Shown piece by piece: positions 48,481 to 59,343 of a stretch of 64,000 bases of DNA. Location: assembly GCA_014529385.2 (NCBI GenBank), contig CM043959.1, positions 13,759,309 to 13,823,308 on the forward strand, read 5' to 3'. Under the pieces are notes generated by a model. The model saw nothing but the letters and a program-made list of their open reading frames with translations. It made no database searches and was not told the DNA's origin. The position numbers were made by a program, and so were the translations under genes. Source of the stretch: Adiantum capillus-veneris. Its lineage: Eukaryota > Streptophyta > Polypodiopsida > Polypodiales > Pteridaceae. How positions within the stretch are numbered: position 1 is the first letter of the stretch; every line of letters starts with the position of its first letter.

Positions 48481-49013
48481 TCTTGAAATTTTTACCTCAA
48501 TGTGTCGTTGAGCTTACCCACTGGTTCATACAACTTTTAAGCATACTCTATAGTCGTATTGAGTGATTGGCAGTCTTTTCATGCTATTTCTGGTCGTAGA
48601 CGTGAAACTCTGCAACTTCAAATAACAGCTCACAATGATTCTTTCAAAGAGAGCAATGTTTTGAAATCCACCTCCGATTCTACTTACCCTACTCCTAGGT
48701 TCTACTGCAATGGGGTTGTGGAAAGTGTCCACAAACACTCGTTTTTCTTGTTTTTTATGGTTTTGTAAGCCTTGATCTTAAGACTTGTCTCGTCCATCAA
48801 TCATTCTCAAAATCCTAATGTAGTTCTACAATCCTACAATTTTAAATGCACTCAGTAAGTACGATTACTTCCAAGCTACCTCTACATAGCAAAAGACGAC
48901 AATCTTAAGCTATGCAATTTCTAAAAAGAAAGTTTCTACTCTAGGAGATCCTAGAGGAAGTTAAAAGATAACTCCACAAGACACTCGTGTTTTTCCCTAG
49001 TTTAGGTCTCTTC
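48481..49013 (-). other. First part of the element leader
   Basis: No ORF of note between the primer site and the palindrome repeats. Two overlapping frames of about 70 codons at 48526-48768 on opposite strands carry no motif. Confidence 0.5.
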
Positions 49014-49034
49014 GATCCCCAACAGTGGTGCCAA
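49014..49034 (-). other. Primer binding site of the Tat/Ogre-like element
   Basis: Minus-strand TTGGCACCACTGTTGGGGA starts one base after the LTR end CCCACA. It differs from the TGGCGCC-GTTGCCGGGGA type by a few transitions. Confidence 0.75.
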
Positions 49035-49035
49035 A

Positions 49036-49949
49036 TGTGGGACGGGTGTCTGACCTCACTCTTATCTTATTGCAAATTTAGCGAGAACCACGATTAAATT
49101 GTCAATCTATGGGATGAAGCTAACTCGACTAGTGCATTGAGGCTACAAGAGGTTGTCAATCTCTCGAAAAACAACAAACAACTCGTATCTAACTCAAGCT
49201 ACACTCAAGTGACTAAAATCACCAAAAGCCAATTGCTCATCGGCAAACAAATCACATCCGTTATAGCATCAAACGACATCCAAATGTAACGAAACTTCTA
49301 GAACAAGTTTATGACCTAAGCACACATACTTATGGTCTCAAATTCCACTTTAGTCAAGTGCAAAAATCGCGATTATTAACAGCATTAGATTTTTGGCATA
49401 GTCGTTTTCGACCAGATGCATCTAAATGCTTAGCAATGATCCCCCAATATCTCGCATATGCTTAGTTTTTACTTTGAAGTGTAAACTTCTACTTATGATG
49501 AAATTAGGCCGCGGGTCGGCAACGCCAGAAGCTACAAAATACCGTGAAATGCTTACGTCAATGCATAGAGCTCTTACCTGCGGTTGCAACGCAACAGACG
49601 CGACTGCAATGTGACAACCAGAGAGGGAGTAGGAAGCACGAGAAGGAGAGAAGTGAGCGCCGTTAGCTCACGTTGTGTATTTCATTATCCAAAACTTAAA
49701 AATAACTTACAAAAATTGGCTTTTATATCTTAGCCAAGGTTTTTGGTGGTCAAAACTAATAATTTGGGAGCTCTAACTAAAGATGGGTAAAGACAGGTTG
49801 ATACAATTTGGAAGCTTGTAGCACCGGCTCATCAATTACAAAGTTTATCCGTAAAATAAGAGCTACAATATTCTCGATTTATCAAAATAATAAGTGTTTT
49901 TACAATGAGAGCTCCAAAAAATGGTATCCGAGTTAGCTTGCTGCTAACA
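49036..49949 (-). repeat. 5' LTR of the Tat/Ogre-like element
   Basis: 914 bp with the same ends as the 3' LTR. It lacks the 164-bp duplication of the 3' copy and has about 34 extra bases near 49795-49840. Confidence 0.88.
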
Positions 49950-49954
49950 AAACT
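49950..49954. repeat. Target-site duplication, right copy
   Basis: AAACT, identical to 36825-36829. Confidence 0.85.
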
Positions 49955-50840
49955 ATATAGCAATCCACTAGATTAGTAATCCATTTAGCTTCCATTTTGG
50001 TATTTGATGGAACAATGTTGTCAGATTCAATGGTATGTAGGCATAGATGTGCAATCTTCCAAAACAAGTATTCATGAAACTATTCCCATAGTAGATGAAA
50101 AATGTATTCAAGAGTAGAGCATTGATTGTTCACATTCCCTCCACGATCTGCATTTATGAATCCATGCTTGATGCCCTAAACAAGGCCATTCATAGGGGTG
50201 GGTCTGCTTTTCTTAACAATGTGGGTCATCCTACGTCTACATGAGTTCAAAGAATGTGGTACATTCAATATACCAACAATACATACATGAGAAAACCTTG
50301 TCCATCTCATCACTTAACATCTATAATTTGTGAAAAACAACTTGGCACATTCTACATAGAATGCTTCAGCATTCAATAAATACTATCTGTTCAAGACAAG
50401 TAATGAACAAAAGTATTATTTGATTCATTAAGCCCTTCATTTCAAAGTCATCATGCAACTTTGCACTCAGTGCATCTACCTCAAAGAAAATTCTTCCTAA
50501 TTACAAGCATATCATCCACATAGATGACAAAAATCAGAATATTAATATGGTGATGTAGAGTTAATCACTAATTTTCATGCTTTAGTAATACCCATGAGAC
50601 TACAAAAATGTATAACTAATCATAACATTCCTTTGGTGCGTGATTCAATTTATAAAGACTTCTTTTGAGCTTACACACCAAGTTTTCATGAATATCACCA
50701 TGTATGAATAGATGCTTAACCTCTAGCTACTGCATGTACATGTTCTCATGAATATCACCATGCATGAATAGAGTCTTATAAGGCCTCCATTCAGACAAGC
50801 TTCATTTTCTCTCTAGCAACCAAAGTAAAAATTACTAAGC
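49955..50840 (-). pseudogene. pol: Copia RT-RNase H pseudogene, the target of the 13-kb insertion
   Basis: Minus strand, many stops. RT motifs in order: VKTLFMHGDIHENMYMQ, then ENLVCKLKRSLYKLNHAPKE, then the active site FVIYVDDMLVI (YVDD at 50511-50522), intact. RNase H remnants follow at about 50030-50170 (GGNVNNQCSTLEYIFHL, then TKMEAKWIT, as in the STTEAEY motif). The HGDIHEN segment is present twice in tandem at a 60-bp step. The Ty3 element has inserted just after the RNase H remnant. Confidence 0.7.
50683..50782. repeat. 60-bp tandem duplication within the Copia RT
   Basis: TCATGAATATCACCATG recurs exactly 60 bp on. It adds 20 codons in frame, repeating the HGDIHEN motif. Confidence 0.85.
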
Positions 50841-50922
50841 TGACCATACAACGAAAGACCACATAAACTATATAGCCTTCTCCTTAGGCATACTTTGGTG
50901 ACCAATTAGGATTCCCATTCTT

Positions 50923-51859
50923 GAGTATGCTTCTTCATAGGGCCTATTTTTTCTCAAATGTCTTGGCTAATCAGCAAAGAAATAGAGGTGGAGGGGGCCA
51001 AACCCATCTCGCACTTACCCAAGTGTGGCTAAGCATGCGGATCAAGTAGACATCATGGGTGGTGCCGAGATTATTTGAAACTGCGTGCTACTTGTAAGTT
51101 GTGATGCAATAGAGCAACGACATATTTTGAAAACGAACCAATCACACGAGAAAATCTATAGTCAGTGGTAGGATAAGGTCCACCATGGCGACAAACAGGT
51201 GCTATTTTGGTGGTGTTGTGCTAAGTACAGAAGTGAGCAAGGCTGAGCAGTGGGCTTCTTCGGCTGCACAGCTGCTAGTAAGCAGGTGCTTAAGAGGATA
51301 CTACTCTTAAGTGTCACAAGGTCCTGTCAGCCGATATACTTAGTTTCCCTAGACTTGTAAGCATGCAAATAATCAAGGATCTCATGATCCAATTCATTGT
51401 GCACGAGTGCGGACCCTTGATCATCTTCATCCATTCACGTCAACTCAAGACTTTCTTTAGTTTGTACCTATATCAAAACTATAAAAATTGATGCTAGCCA
51501 TCCAAGCTGGCATTGTTTGCTACATGGAGGTGCTTTCAATAATCAAAAAACAAAAAAGAGCTTGCTTCTACTCATCCACACCGACATAAACAGCTAGAGA
51601 AAGGTTCTATCAATGATTAAAAAACAAAGAAACACCTACCTCTAGCAATAAACACCAACGTGGATGGCTAAGGGAACTATCAAAGCAAATCCATAGTGTT
51701 AACGCATTCATATTTACAAAGGATCACATAGAACATTCCTTTAGCAATCCAAACCACCATGAGTAGCTAGAGAGAGGTATGGCTATGCATCCATCGTTCA
51801 ACAACATAGTCCTCTATCATAGCCTTAAACTTTCAACATTGCTCATCACTTCTTGTGGA
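50923..51859. repeat. Dispersed repeat family, copy 2 (first part)
   Basis: Matches 29557-30510. It is interrupted by the LTR element at 51861-54669 and resumes at 54670. Confidence 0.7.
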
Positions 51860-51860
51860 T

Positions 51861-51981
51861 TGTTAGGGTAAGAAAAATAAATGATGACATGGTCCAATAG
51901 CAAGAGGATTGTAAAGCACTAAGCATACTTAAGAGGTTATCCTCAAATCAATCAATTGCACTTTGGGCTATCATCATTGTG

Positions 51982-52041
<60 letters not shown>

Positions 52042-52163
52042 GTAACCCTAACTCTAATCTCCATCTCTCTAATGCTAACCCTAACACCATGGTTAAGCTA
52101 AGACTTCATCCCCCATAGCTTAACACTAAACCGTTGGTGATTAGGGAACACACTTCTCGATAA
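51861..52163 (+). repeat. 5' LTR of the 2.8-kb element
   Basis: 303 bp including a (CT)n tract. It lacks about 45 bases (CCCAACTTGAGG..) and a tandem AGTTAAGCTTAGACTTTAT copy found in the 3' LTR. Confidence 0.75.
51986..52039. repeat. (CT)n microsatellite in the 5' LTR
   Basis: About 27 CT units. The 3' LTR has only a short CT run at the same place (54490-54500), so it expanded after insertion or contracted in the other copy. Confidence 0.95.
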
Positions 52164-52165
52164 GT

Positions 52166-52177
52166 GGTATTAGAGCT
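52166..52177 (+). other. Primer binding site of the 2.8-kb element
   Basis: TGGTATTAGAGC, one transition from TGGTATCAGAGC, two bases after the LTR end. Confidence 0.8.
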
Positions 52178-54280
52178 GATGATGGTTCACACTTAGGCCT
52201 AATTAATTTCTTTTAATTACACTCCTAATTAGTGTAGTTACCAACTAAGTTTGGGCATGCCCTTGGCAATATTAATGAGCCACTACCCTTCTTTATTTGT
52301 AACATTTTGATTGTGGCATTTCACTAATTGTGTTAGTGTGTGCAATTTTTCATTTTTGTGCTCATTTCAGTCTAGTTTGCTACATCATAGCTCCCATTGA
52401 AGCAATCATTGCCTTGTGCAATTTGTGTACGCATGAAGCGCTTCCCGATGCCATTTTATAGAGCTGGTAAATGCTAGCATTGCTCTGATTTGATATTCCA
52501 ATTGTGTTCCCAAAATATCCTTGTTTTCAACACTCTTTGAACTGCTTAAGTTTTTCTTTTAGAGGAGATTTAAGCCATTTAAGTCTCTTCCTTGTTTTAG
52601 GGTGTGTGTGCCTTAGTGGTGGAAACCACATTTAAAAGGGGTCAACTTGATCAGCATCATAGCTATAAAGCTATGATAGCTCATCAACGCTACCATCTAT
52701 TTGTTTTTGTCCCATCATATGTTATTAAAGCCCTTATTCATCGGATCTTGGCTCACGCCATCATTAAGCAAGAGTAGCACACGTCTGCAGATAAAATGTC
52801 TACTTGAGCTTGGATTTTTCTCAAGAAGCTTATATGAGACTTCATGTGGCCACCTCTTGATTCTACAAATTTCATTGTGTTGCCACTATTTTTATCGAGC
52901 CACTAGTCGAGGCCCAGCCAATTTGCCAATGCCTGGGGACCACCAATTGGGCCACTCACCATCTGCCTCGTCTTCACAGAGCTTATCATAGGCTCATCAT
53001 TTGAAGAATCTATGCAATATCCTTGCATATTGCTGGCTCGCACATTGTGTATGCCTCATCAGACCCTTGCCCACCCTCGGTTGCCCAACTTTGCTCAAGC
53101 CTACAATCTATTGAATTTGCATCACAATAGCCTTTACATACCAGCCTATAGAGCTCCTGATCATCACTGCACCTACTCTTATTGTGTGATCATCACCACA
53201 TTGCTTGCTTCCCTGCATTATCTTGATGTTAGTCTCACAAGCTTGTATCAACCCCGCTCATCCTTGCCCAAGCAACCCTACAACGCTATGATACTCACAC
53301 TGCTACCTAATTCCACCAAAGTTTGACACTATCATTATTTTCTCAGAGGGAGCTTGTTCCCATGGGCGTGCTCTTGGCAACACACAAATCCCCTTTTCAA
53401 AGGGACCATTTCCATTGTGCTCTCAATCATCTATTGCTTCAATTGACTCTCAATAGAGCGGGCATTCCCATGGCCATTGATGCCAATGAGAGCCCAAAAT
53501 GCTTCGGCCATAGAAACTGTTCTCATACATCTGAAGATTTGTTTTGGGATAAATCATCAAGCTTCAAGGAGCTAAAAAGATTTGTATACTTTCCACCTAT
53601 CAATTGTATGCACACTATCTTCCTGATGAAGATAAAAGATATAAGTTAATTATACTTTCATATAGAGGTTTAGATAGTACCCCTAGTTGGGGAAGACCTA
53701 CCTCTCACTCACTCGTCATAAGCACTCACACGAGCACACACACAAGCATCACAAGAATAGCAAATGAAATGCATGTGTGCTATACACCATTGGCCATGAT
53801 GGTTGCCCTTTCTACAAATAGGACCAACAATATCAATGAAGAAGAGTAACAATAGCATGAAAACAAACACATGAAGATGAAAGCGAAGAATGATGACCAT
53901 GAAATGATGATGAAGAAGACGACAACAACAAGATGAAGGTGATTTTGAAGAGGATGCACATGATGACCTCTTCACACATAAATGAATGAATGAACAAAGT
54001 TATACTACCTATGACTACTAGGGGACCTACTAAGTCGCATTTGTGAACCATATTGATGAATCCAATAGAGAACCGCTATGATGTATCATGGGACATTGAA
54101 CTATGGTCATTGAATTCACTGAGAATTGTTACGATGTATCCAATTAAGAATTGTGAAGTATTCAATTTAGGAAGTTCCGCCATGATGTATCAGGTAGATA
54201 AACCATGATTGCCTAGGAGTACACCATGCCATGAACACATGAACTAAATTGAAATCTTTGTAAAACCCCAAGTTTTTCTT
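52178..54280 (+). other. Non-coding interior of the 2.8-kb element
   Basis: Short overlapping frames only. The last part (53850-53960) is purine-rich and would encode an acidic, Lys/Asp-rich peptide, but I see no domain. Confidence 0.55.
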
Positions 54281-54290
54281 GAGGGGGTGA
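54281..54290 (+). other. Polypurine tract of the 2.8-kb element
   Basis: GAGGGGGTGA directly before the 3' LTR. Confidence 0.65.
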
Positions 54291-54291
54291 T

Positions 54292-54669
54292 TGTTAGGGT
54301 AAGCCCAACTTGAGGCACCGTATGGGAAAGCCCTCTAGCCACCTAGGAAAAGATAAATGATGACATGATGCAATAGCAAGAGGATGCAACCTCTCCAACC
54401 AATAATTGTAAAACACTAAGCCTACTTAAGAGGCTATTCCCTAATCAATCAACTACACTTTGAGCTATCATCATTGTGTCTATACACACTCTCTCTCTCT
54501 GTATGCTCTTGCTCGTGGTGCAACCCTAATCCTAAGCTCCATTCTCTCTAACCCTAATCCTAACAGCATAGTTAAGCTTAGACTTTATCAACATCATAGT
54601 TAAGCTTAGACTTTATCCTCCGTAGACTAACATTAAACCATTGGTGATTAGGAAACATGCTTCTCAACA
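54292..54669 (+). repeat. 3' LTR of the 2.8-kb element
   Basis: 378 bp from TGTTAGGGTAAGCC to CTTCTCAACA. It contains a short tandem repeat of CATAGTTAAGCTTAGACTTT. Confidence 0.78.
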
Positions 54670-54680
54670 GTGAACACCTA

Positions 54681-54716
54681 TCTCTAGCCATTCATGCTAG
54701 CATCCATGATTAGAGA
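54681..54716. repeat. Hairpin motif in the dispersed family, copy 2
   Basis: TCTCTAGCCATTCATGCT pairs with AGCATCCATGATTAGAGA with about four mismatches; the counterpart of 30524-30559. Confidence 0.55.
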
Positions 54717-54759
54717 CACGTGTCAAAGGTCAATACAGGTCTACTAAGTAGTTGCATCC

Positions 54760-55221
54760 TCTAAATCCATGATCATCTACAAGGTCCACAAATAACTGTC
54801 TGTTTTTTAATGCAAGTGTAGATTTTGAATAAGTGTATAATAAATGAAATTGGGCTATGTGAGGGTTAGAAGAAACCTCCCCTTTAAATAGAGATGGATT
54901 GTAGTAGGTGAAGGCAACCTCCTCCTCTCCATGCTAGGTCAAGCATGTTCCAATTACTGCAACATGTCTCCATCTTCTAATGTCAATAAGTAGTAATCTC
55001 TAGGGCAATGTCAGCTAGAAAGTACCTAAGAGTAGTACACTCCATTGTATACATGGACAACCACATAACTTATAGAGGCTAAGTTAGCAATCAAGAGATC
55101 AACTACATAGAGAAGTCAAGGAACAATATCTTACCATACCCATGAAGCTATTTCCATAGAAGAGAATAGAAGAACGAAGCCAGGAATGGATCTGAGAATA
55201 TGCTAACATCAAATTAATCTT
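54760..55221. other. Unassigned DNA
   Basis: No domain or LTR end recognised. CTTTAAATAGAGATGG at 54892 is TATA-like but nothing coding follows. Confidence 0.4.
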
Positions 55222-56970
55222 ATGAAGGATGTTGTCCCAGTGATTTGGCAAAGGTACATAATGAATCCTAATTATGCAAAACAAGTTAAGGAGGAATTGG
55301 ATAATTTTTTGAATGCTAGATTTATCAAACCAATGGAATCTATAGAATGGTTGTCACCCATTGTGGTGGTGCCCAAAAAGTTAGAAAAGTTGAGGATATG
55401 TTTGGATTAATAAAAACTGAATGCTGCCACAATATCATACCGATTCCCATTACCCTTTATTTGATAGCCTTCTACACGATGTTGCAAGCAAAGAGATGTA
55501 CAACTTTCTGACGAATTTTTTTGGGTATAATCAAATTTTGATGGCTAATTGAGAGCAACATTTCTTATAGAATGGGAACCTTTTGCTTATGAGGTAATGA
55601 GCTTTGGACTGAAGAATGGACCTCAAGAGTATTCAAAGACGGAAAATAAGACTTTTGAACTATTCATAACATATCTTACACATTTTATGAAGGTGTTCAT
55701 GGATGAATTTTGTGTATATGGTAGAAATTTAGATCATTTGCAGCCCTTAAGGAAATATTTCATCCGTTGTATGATGTTTTGGATGTCTTTGAATCCCTTT
55801 AAGTGGGCCATTGTAGTGAGAAGAGGAAAGTTGTTAGGAAATGTGATTTTTGAAGATAGTATTTCTATTGATGTTGATAAGATTGAGGAAATTCAAAAGG
55901 TACCTATATGAAGGAATTTGAAAGAGTTGCAGAGGTTTAATAGGCAAATCAAGTGGCATGGTCAGAACTTGCGGTACATGGCGGATAATATGGCACCATT
56001 GTCCAACCTAAAAAAGAAGGATATGGATTTTGTTTAGGGACATGCACATCATAGATCATTTAAGGTGCTGAAAAAGATGTTGGTGGTAGCTCCTATATTG
56101 CAGCCCCCAAACTGGGATTTTCCTTTTCATATGTTCGTCGATGCATCGGATGTCACATTAGGGGTGGTCTTAATGCTAGAGGTAAGGCGGCAAGGATGGT
56201 TCAAACCTCTTTATTATGCAACTAAGTTACTTTCAACAGCAACGACAAACCAAAAAGCCTTGAGAATAGTTTATGTTGTGCAAAAAAAAATTCATTATCT
56301 TTTGAGCAATGGAGTAGTTTTTCATGTGGATCATCAGGCATTGTTGTTTCTTATTAGGAAACCTCAATTGGTTGGATGATTGGCAAGATGAATGCTACTA
56401 TTGTAGGAGTTTGATTCTCTCATTCTTGATACACCAGGTAGGTTGCATGTTGTGGTGGATTTTCTAAGCAGGATGGAGCATGGTGAGCCAATTGAAGGCA
56501 TTTTAGATGAGTTACCTAATGCTTAGATATTCAATACTCATGTTCAGAGTGAGATTATCCCCACCCATGTGTATAATGAGAGATGATATGATCAAATCTT
56601 AGCTGTTGTAACGGATGGGATGATTCCACAGGGGTTGATATTGCATCAAAGGAGGAAGTTTGTTTTAAGGACTCAACCATTTTTAGTGAGTGCAAGTGCA
56701 TTGTATAGGAGAGAAATTGATCACGTTATCAAGCGATGTGTGCATGATGAGGAGCAAAATGTTGTATTATGAGAGGCTCATTATGGAAGTCTAGGAGGAA
56801 ATTTCTCAGGAGAAATAATAGGTAAAAAGATGATGCAATCAGGTTATGTTGGTCCATAGTTCTCAAAGATGCTCGTATGTATGTTTGCAATGTCAAAAAA
56901 TAGGCCAGTTAGGACCATCTGATTGGATGTTGGATTATCCAATAATACCTCTGGAGCAATTTCAAAAATG
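55222..56970 (+). pseudogene. pol: Ty3/gypsy pol pseudogene: RT, RNase H, start of integrase
   Basis: Plus strand. RT fingers (IKPMESIEWLSPIVVVPKK), then after a broken stretch WEPFAYEVMSFGLKNGP and the active-site region FMKVFMDEFCVYG, where the second catalytic Asp is Glu (FMDE, 55696-55707). RNase H follows (FHMFVDASDVTLGVVL, then VFHVDHQALLFLI). Then comes the integrase zinc domain (CVHDEEQNVVL, EAHYGSLGGNFSGE), where the second His of the HHCC site is Asn. It fades out at about 56970 before the catalytic core. The three main open pieces lie in one frame; stops and a pair of compensating frameshifts lie between. Confidence 0.85.
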
Positions 56971-58538
56971 ATACACTTCAAGCTTCATTTGTGCTCATTC
57001 CTCTCTTTTATTTGCTTCAAGGACCTTTGCACCTCTTGAGCTATAGACAACTACTCTCCAAGACTCACCATACCTTGCATGCAAAACAAGACTCATTATA
57101 GCCTAAGGAGGCTGCTCCGAATCAAAATCTTTGCACATTGTCAATATCATCTTCCATTTGGCTTATAGCAAGAAGACTTGTTGATGCAAGCTCACAAGAG
57201 CCTTCCATCAACCATAGCTCCCTGCTCAAGGATATTTTCTCCCAACTATCAGCCTCAAAGGTGAATCATTAAGCTTTGCTAATATCCTGACTACCTCTTG
57301 GCCTTACCAACACTCTACTCGGCCTAGCCTAGTCGGTTTTGGATCAGCCTCAATAGCCTATGCTCTTGTCCCTCTGTACAAAACCTCATGGTTTGTTCAT
57401 TATACTTTTTCACTTTGTTGAAAGGGCTTCCTGTCATTGACAATAGCATTTCAAGCCTTTTTTGTATGCTTGTCCAATTTTGTGCATAGTTTTCATGAAA
57501 GGGGGCTATCTCTAAGACTGTACATCTCTAGCCTAAAGTCTTTGTAATTTATTGATTCTTGGATTAAAAATGTACATTGAGCTAGCTAGAGCCAGACAGA
57601 GAAGGACCAAATGCTTCAAAATTGTATCAGTGAATTTCCAAGCTATAACAAAGTTAGATATCATTCTTATTTTTCACTTGGACGCCCATGCTTAGCCAAC
57701 TAACCCTTGAATGTTCCAGTTAGAGTGCGTCTCTCATCGGTGATCACTCTTATCCTTTCCCTATTGGACCGACAAGCCTGGCCCATGACTACTAGAAGTG
57801 GATGCCGGTGGTTAACATGCCCCCCTTCCTGAAGTAGATTCCATCCTCGGAATACAACAGTGCAGCATCGGGATTCACGATTTTTTTTGTTTGTTTTCAT
57901 AGTTGCTACAAGTAGCTGGGGGACAAATACCAGTAGCTGAGAGACTCGAGGTCTCAAATACCAGCTTAACACATGGACTTCCACAACACAAGTCACATTA
58001 GGTGAAATAAGCTAGAAGAACGATATCCTCATAGCCTAAAACATTACTAAAGTTACTACAATTAATAGACTATTTAGAAATTAAAGTCAGCAATTAAGTG
58101 GCCTATTTTAGCCTAAGGTCCTGATACCTACTTAAAGCCAGCTAATATACCAAATTCAAAGACAAGAACAAGGTACTAGAAGTTTGAAAAAATCATAGCA
58201 TCTAAATTGGCAATGTCACAACTTCATAAATTTTATGCATTGTTAGAAACTCAAATGACAAGATGCAAACATGTAAATATGAAAAGCATAGATAAAAGGA
58301 GGTAGTACACCTGATACAATGAAGAACATCCGTTGTAAAATGTAAACATCCATTGTCGTTGTCCTTTGAAGGCATCCTTATGTAGTCACAAACTGCACAA
58401 TAATCACCACCAAACATCCACCTTCCAGAGGCACATCAGTGGGAAGAGGTACCAACCCTTATTGAACATAAATAAACAACATAAGGAACCCTAACCTAAT
58501 TATTTGCACTCGCCTTAGAGAGTCAAGGGAATAGGATA
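56971..58538. other. Unassigned DNA
   Basis: No domain found on either strand. Frames reach only 98 codons (57700-57996, minus) without motifs. Confidence 0.4.
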
Positions 58539-58944
58539 TTATAGAGATTGAAGGGGGAACCCTAAGACTAAAACCCCATCCTCGTCGTCGAGAAAAACAA
58601 AGTCATCATCCGTGAGACCATATGTGTCATCTGTGTAATCATGTAAATTGTCTTCATCATTAGAGGCACCAATGTTTACTAAGAAGGTCACTAGATGCCT
58701 ATAGTCATCTTGGTCAAGAGAGTAGTCTTGTGCAATGGGAGAGATGCTCTCTACTAAGTATGGATCAGTCGTGGTCAAGAGACGTATCAGCCATTTTAAC
58801 TCTTCAAAATTCCTCACATGCTAGCGTACCTACCAAATCCCATTCATAGGCAAGCACCGGAAAGACCATGTGAAACACTTGTGGAAAGTAAAGAGGGTAC
58901 CTCTCACCCAAGGCAGGAGTGGATGACTCTAGCATACTAGCCAT
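58539..58944 (-). pseudogene. Acidic ORF of unknown function, one frameshift
   Basis: Minus strand from an ATG at 58944 (MASMLESSTPALGERYPLYF), shifting frame near 58820 into a 92-codon stretch that is strongly acidic (DDTYGLTDDDFVFLDDEDG) and ends FPLQSL. It starts about 190 bp after a TATA box, so a small promoter-plus-ORF unit is possible, but it also lies just inside or just beyond the 3' LTR of the next element. I recognise no family. A chance frame cannot be excluded. Confidence 0.3.
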
Positions 58945-59219
58945 ATTGGTACACATAGATAGATGATGATTAGAGTAAAAATATTATAAGGGTCGTGTCA
59001 AAAGGTCGTGTCCTTGTGCATAATGTGTTTTTATGATTTTGTGTTATGTATTGAACTCGTAGGTTTTCAGATTTTTGTTTGGTGGCTCTTGCTCTTTTAC
59101 TTTTTTATTTTTGTCTTGTGAGCATAAGGCTTTATATATACATTCCCTAAGATTGGAGATTGAGAGGTCAGGGAGGAAGGTTAAGAGGGAAGCAAGTGAA
59201 TGATGGATGTCAGCAAACA
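58945..59219 (-). repeat. Start of a 3' LTR (minus strand), far end not defined
   Basis: TGTTTGCTGACATCC directly after a polypurine tract, with a TATA box about 80 bp in. No second copy lies in the window because the element is truncated at the other end, so the LTR length is unknown. Confidence 0.45.
59131..59140 (-). promoter_or_regulatory. TATA box
   Basis: Minus-strand TATATATAAAGCC, about 80 bp into the presumed LTR. Confidence 0.45.
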
Positions 59220-59232
59220 CTCCCCCATTTTT
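59220..59232 (-). other. Polypurine tract
   Basis: Minus-strand AAAAATGGGGGAG immediately before TGTTTGCTGACATCC. Confidence 0.55.
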
Positions 59233-59343
59233 GGAATGATGTCGTCATTTTTTGAAACCAATTGTTCCAAGTTGTTATGGGTGAAGGCTAAATTTGATTG
59301 CCCTATGCGTTTCATCTAGTTGCAAGAGTGGTAAGGTACTCTC

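Larger units (their letters stand above)
36830..49949 (-). mobile_element. Full-length Tat/Ogre-like Ty3/gypsy element, 13.1 kb, lacking RNase H and integrase
   Basis: Both LTRs share TGTGGGACGGGTGTC and GCTTGCTGCTAACA ends and are flanked by the 5-bp duplication AAACT. On the minus strand the order is: 5' LTR (49036-49949), primer site, leader with palindromic repeats, ORF1, gag, protease, partial RT, palindromic repeats again, ORF3, polypurine tract, 3' LTR (36830-37873). An ORF before gag and a TGGCACC-type primer site are Tat/Ogre-lineage traits. Over the first 168 aligned LTR bases I counted about 15 differences, nearly all transitions, so the insertion is old. All genes carry frameshifts or stops. 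Confidence 0.88.
51861..54669 (+). mobile_element. Non-autonomous LTR retrotransposon, 2.8 kb
   Basis: Two LTRs starting TGTTAGGGTAAG, a primer site after the first and a purine tract before the second, inserted in the dispersed repeat: removing it rejoins sequence parallel to 30505-30530. Flanks GTGGA (51855-51859) and GTGAA (54670-54674) look like a target duplication with one change. Interior frames of 81-108 codons lie in three different frames and show no Gag or pol motif. So it is non-autonomous. Confidence 0.8.

Noticed and set aside
52701..53849. Chain of 81-108-codon frames inside the 2.8-kb element as a broken polyprotein
   Set aside because: They lie in different frames and I see no Gag, protease, RT or integrase motif in any of them.
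29557..54760. Regularly spaced hairpin motifs and palindromes as a CRISPR array
   Set aside because: Units are diverged and long, spacers are not uniform, and the context is plant retrotransposon DNA.
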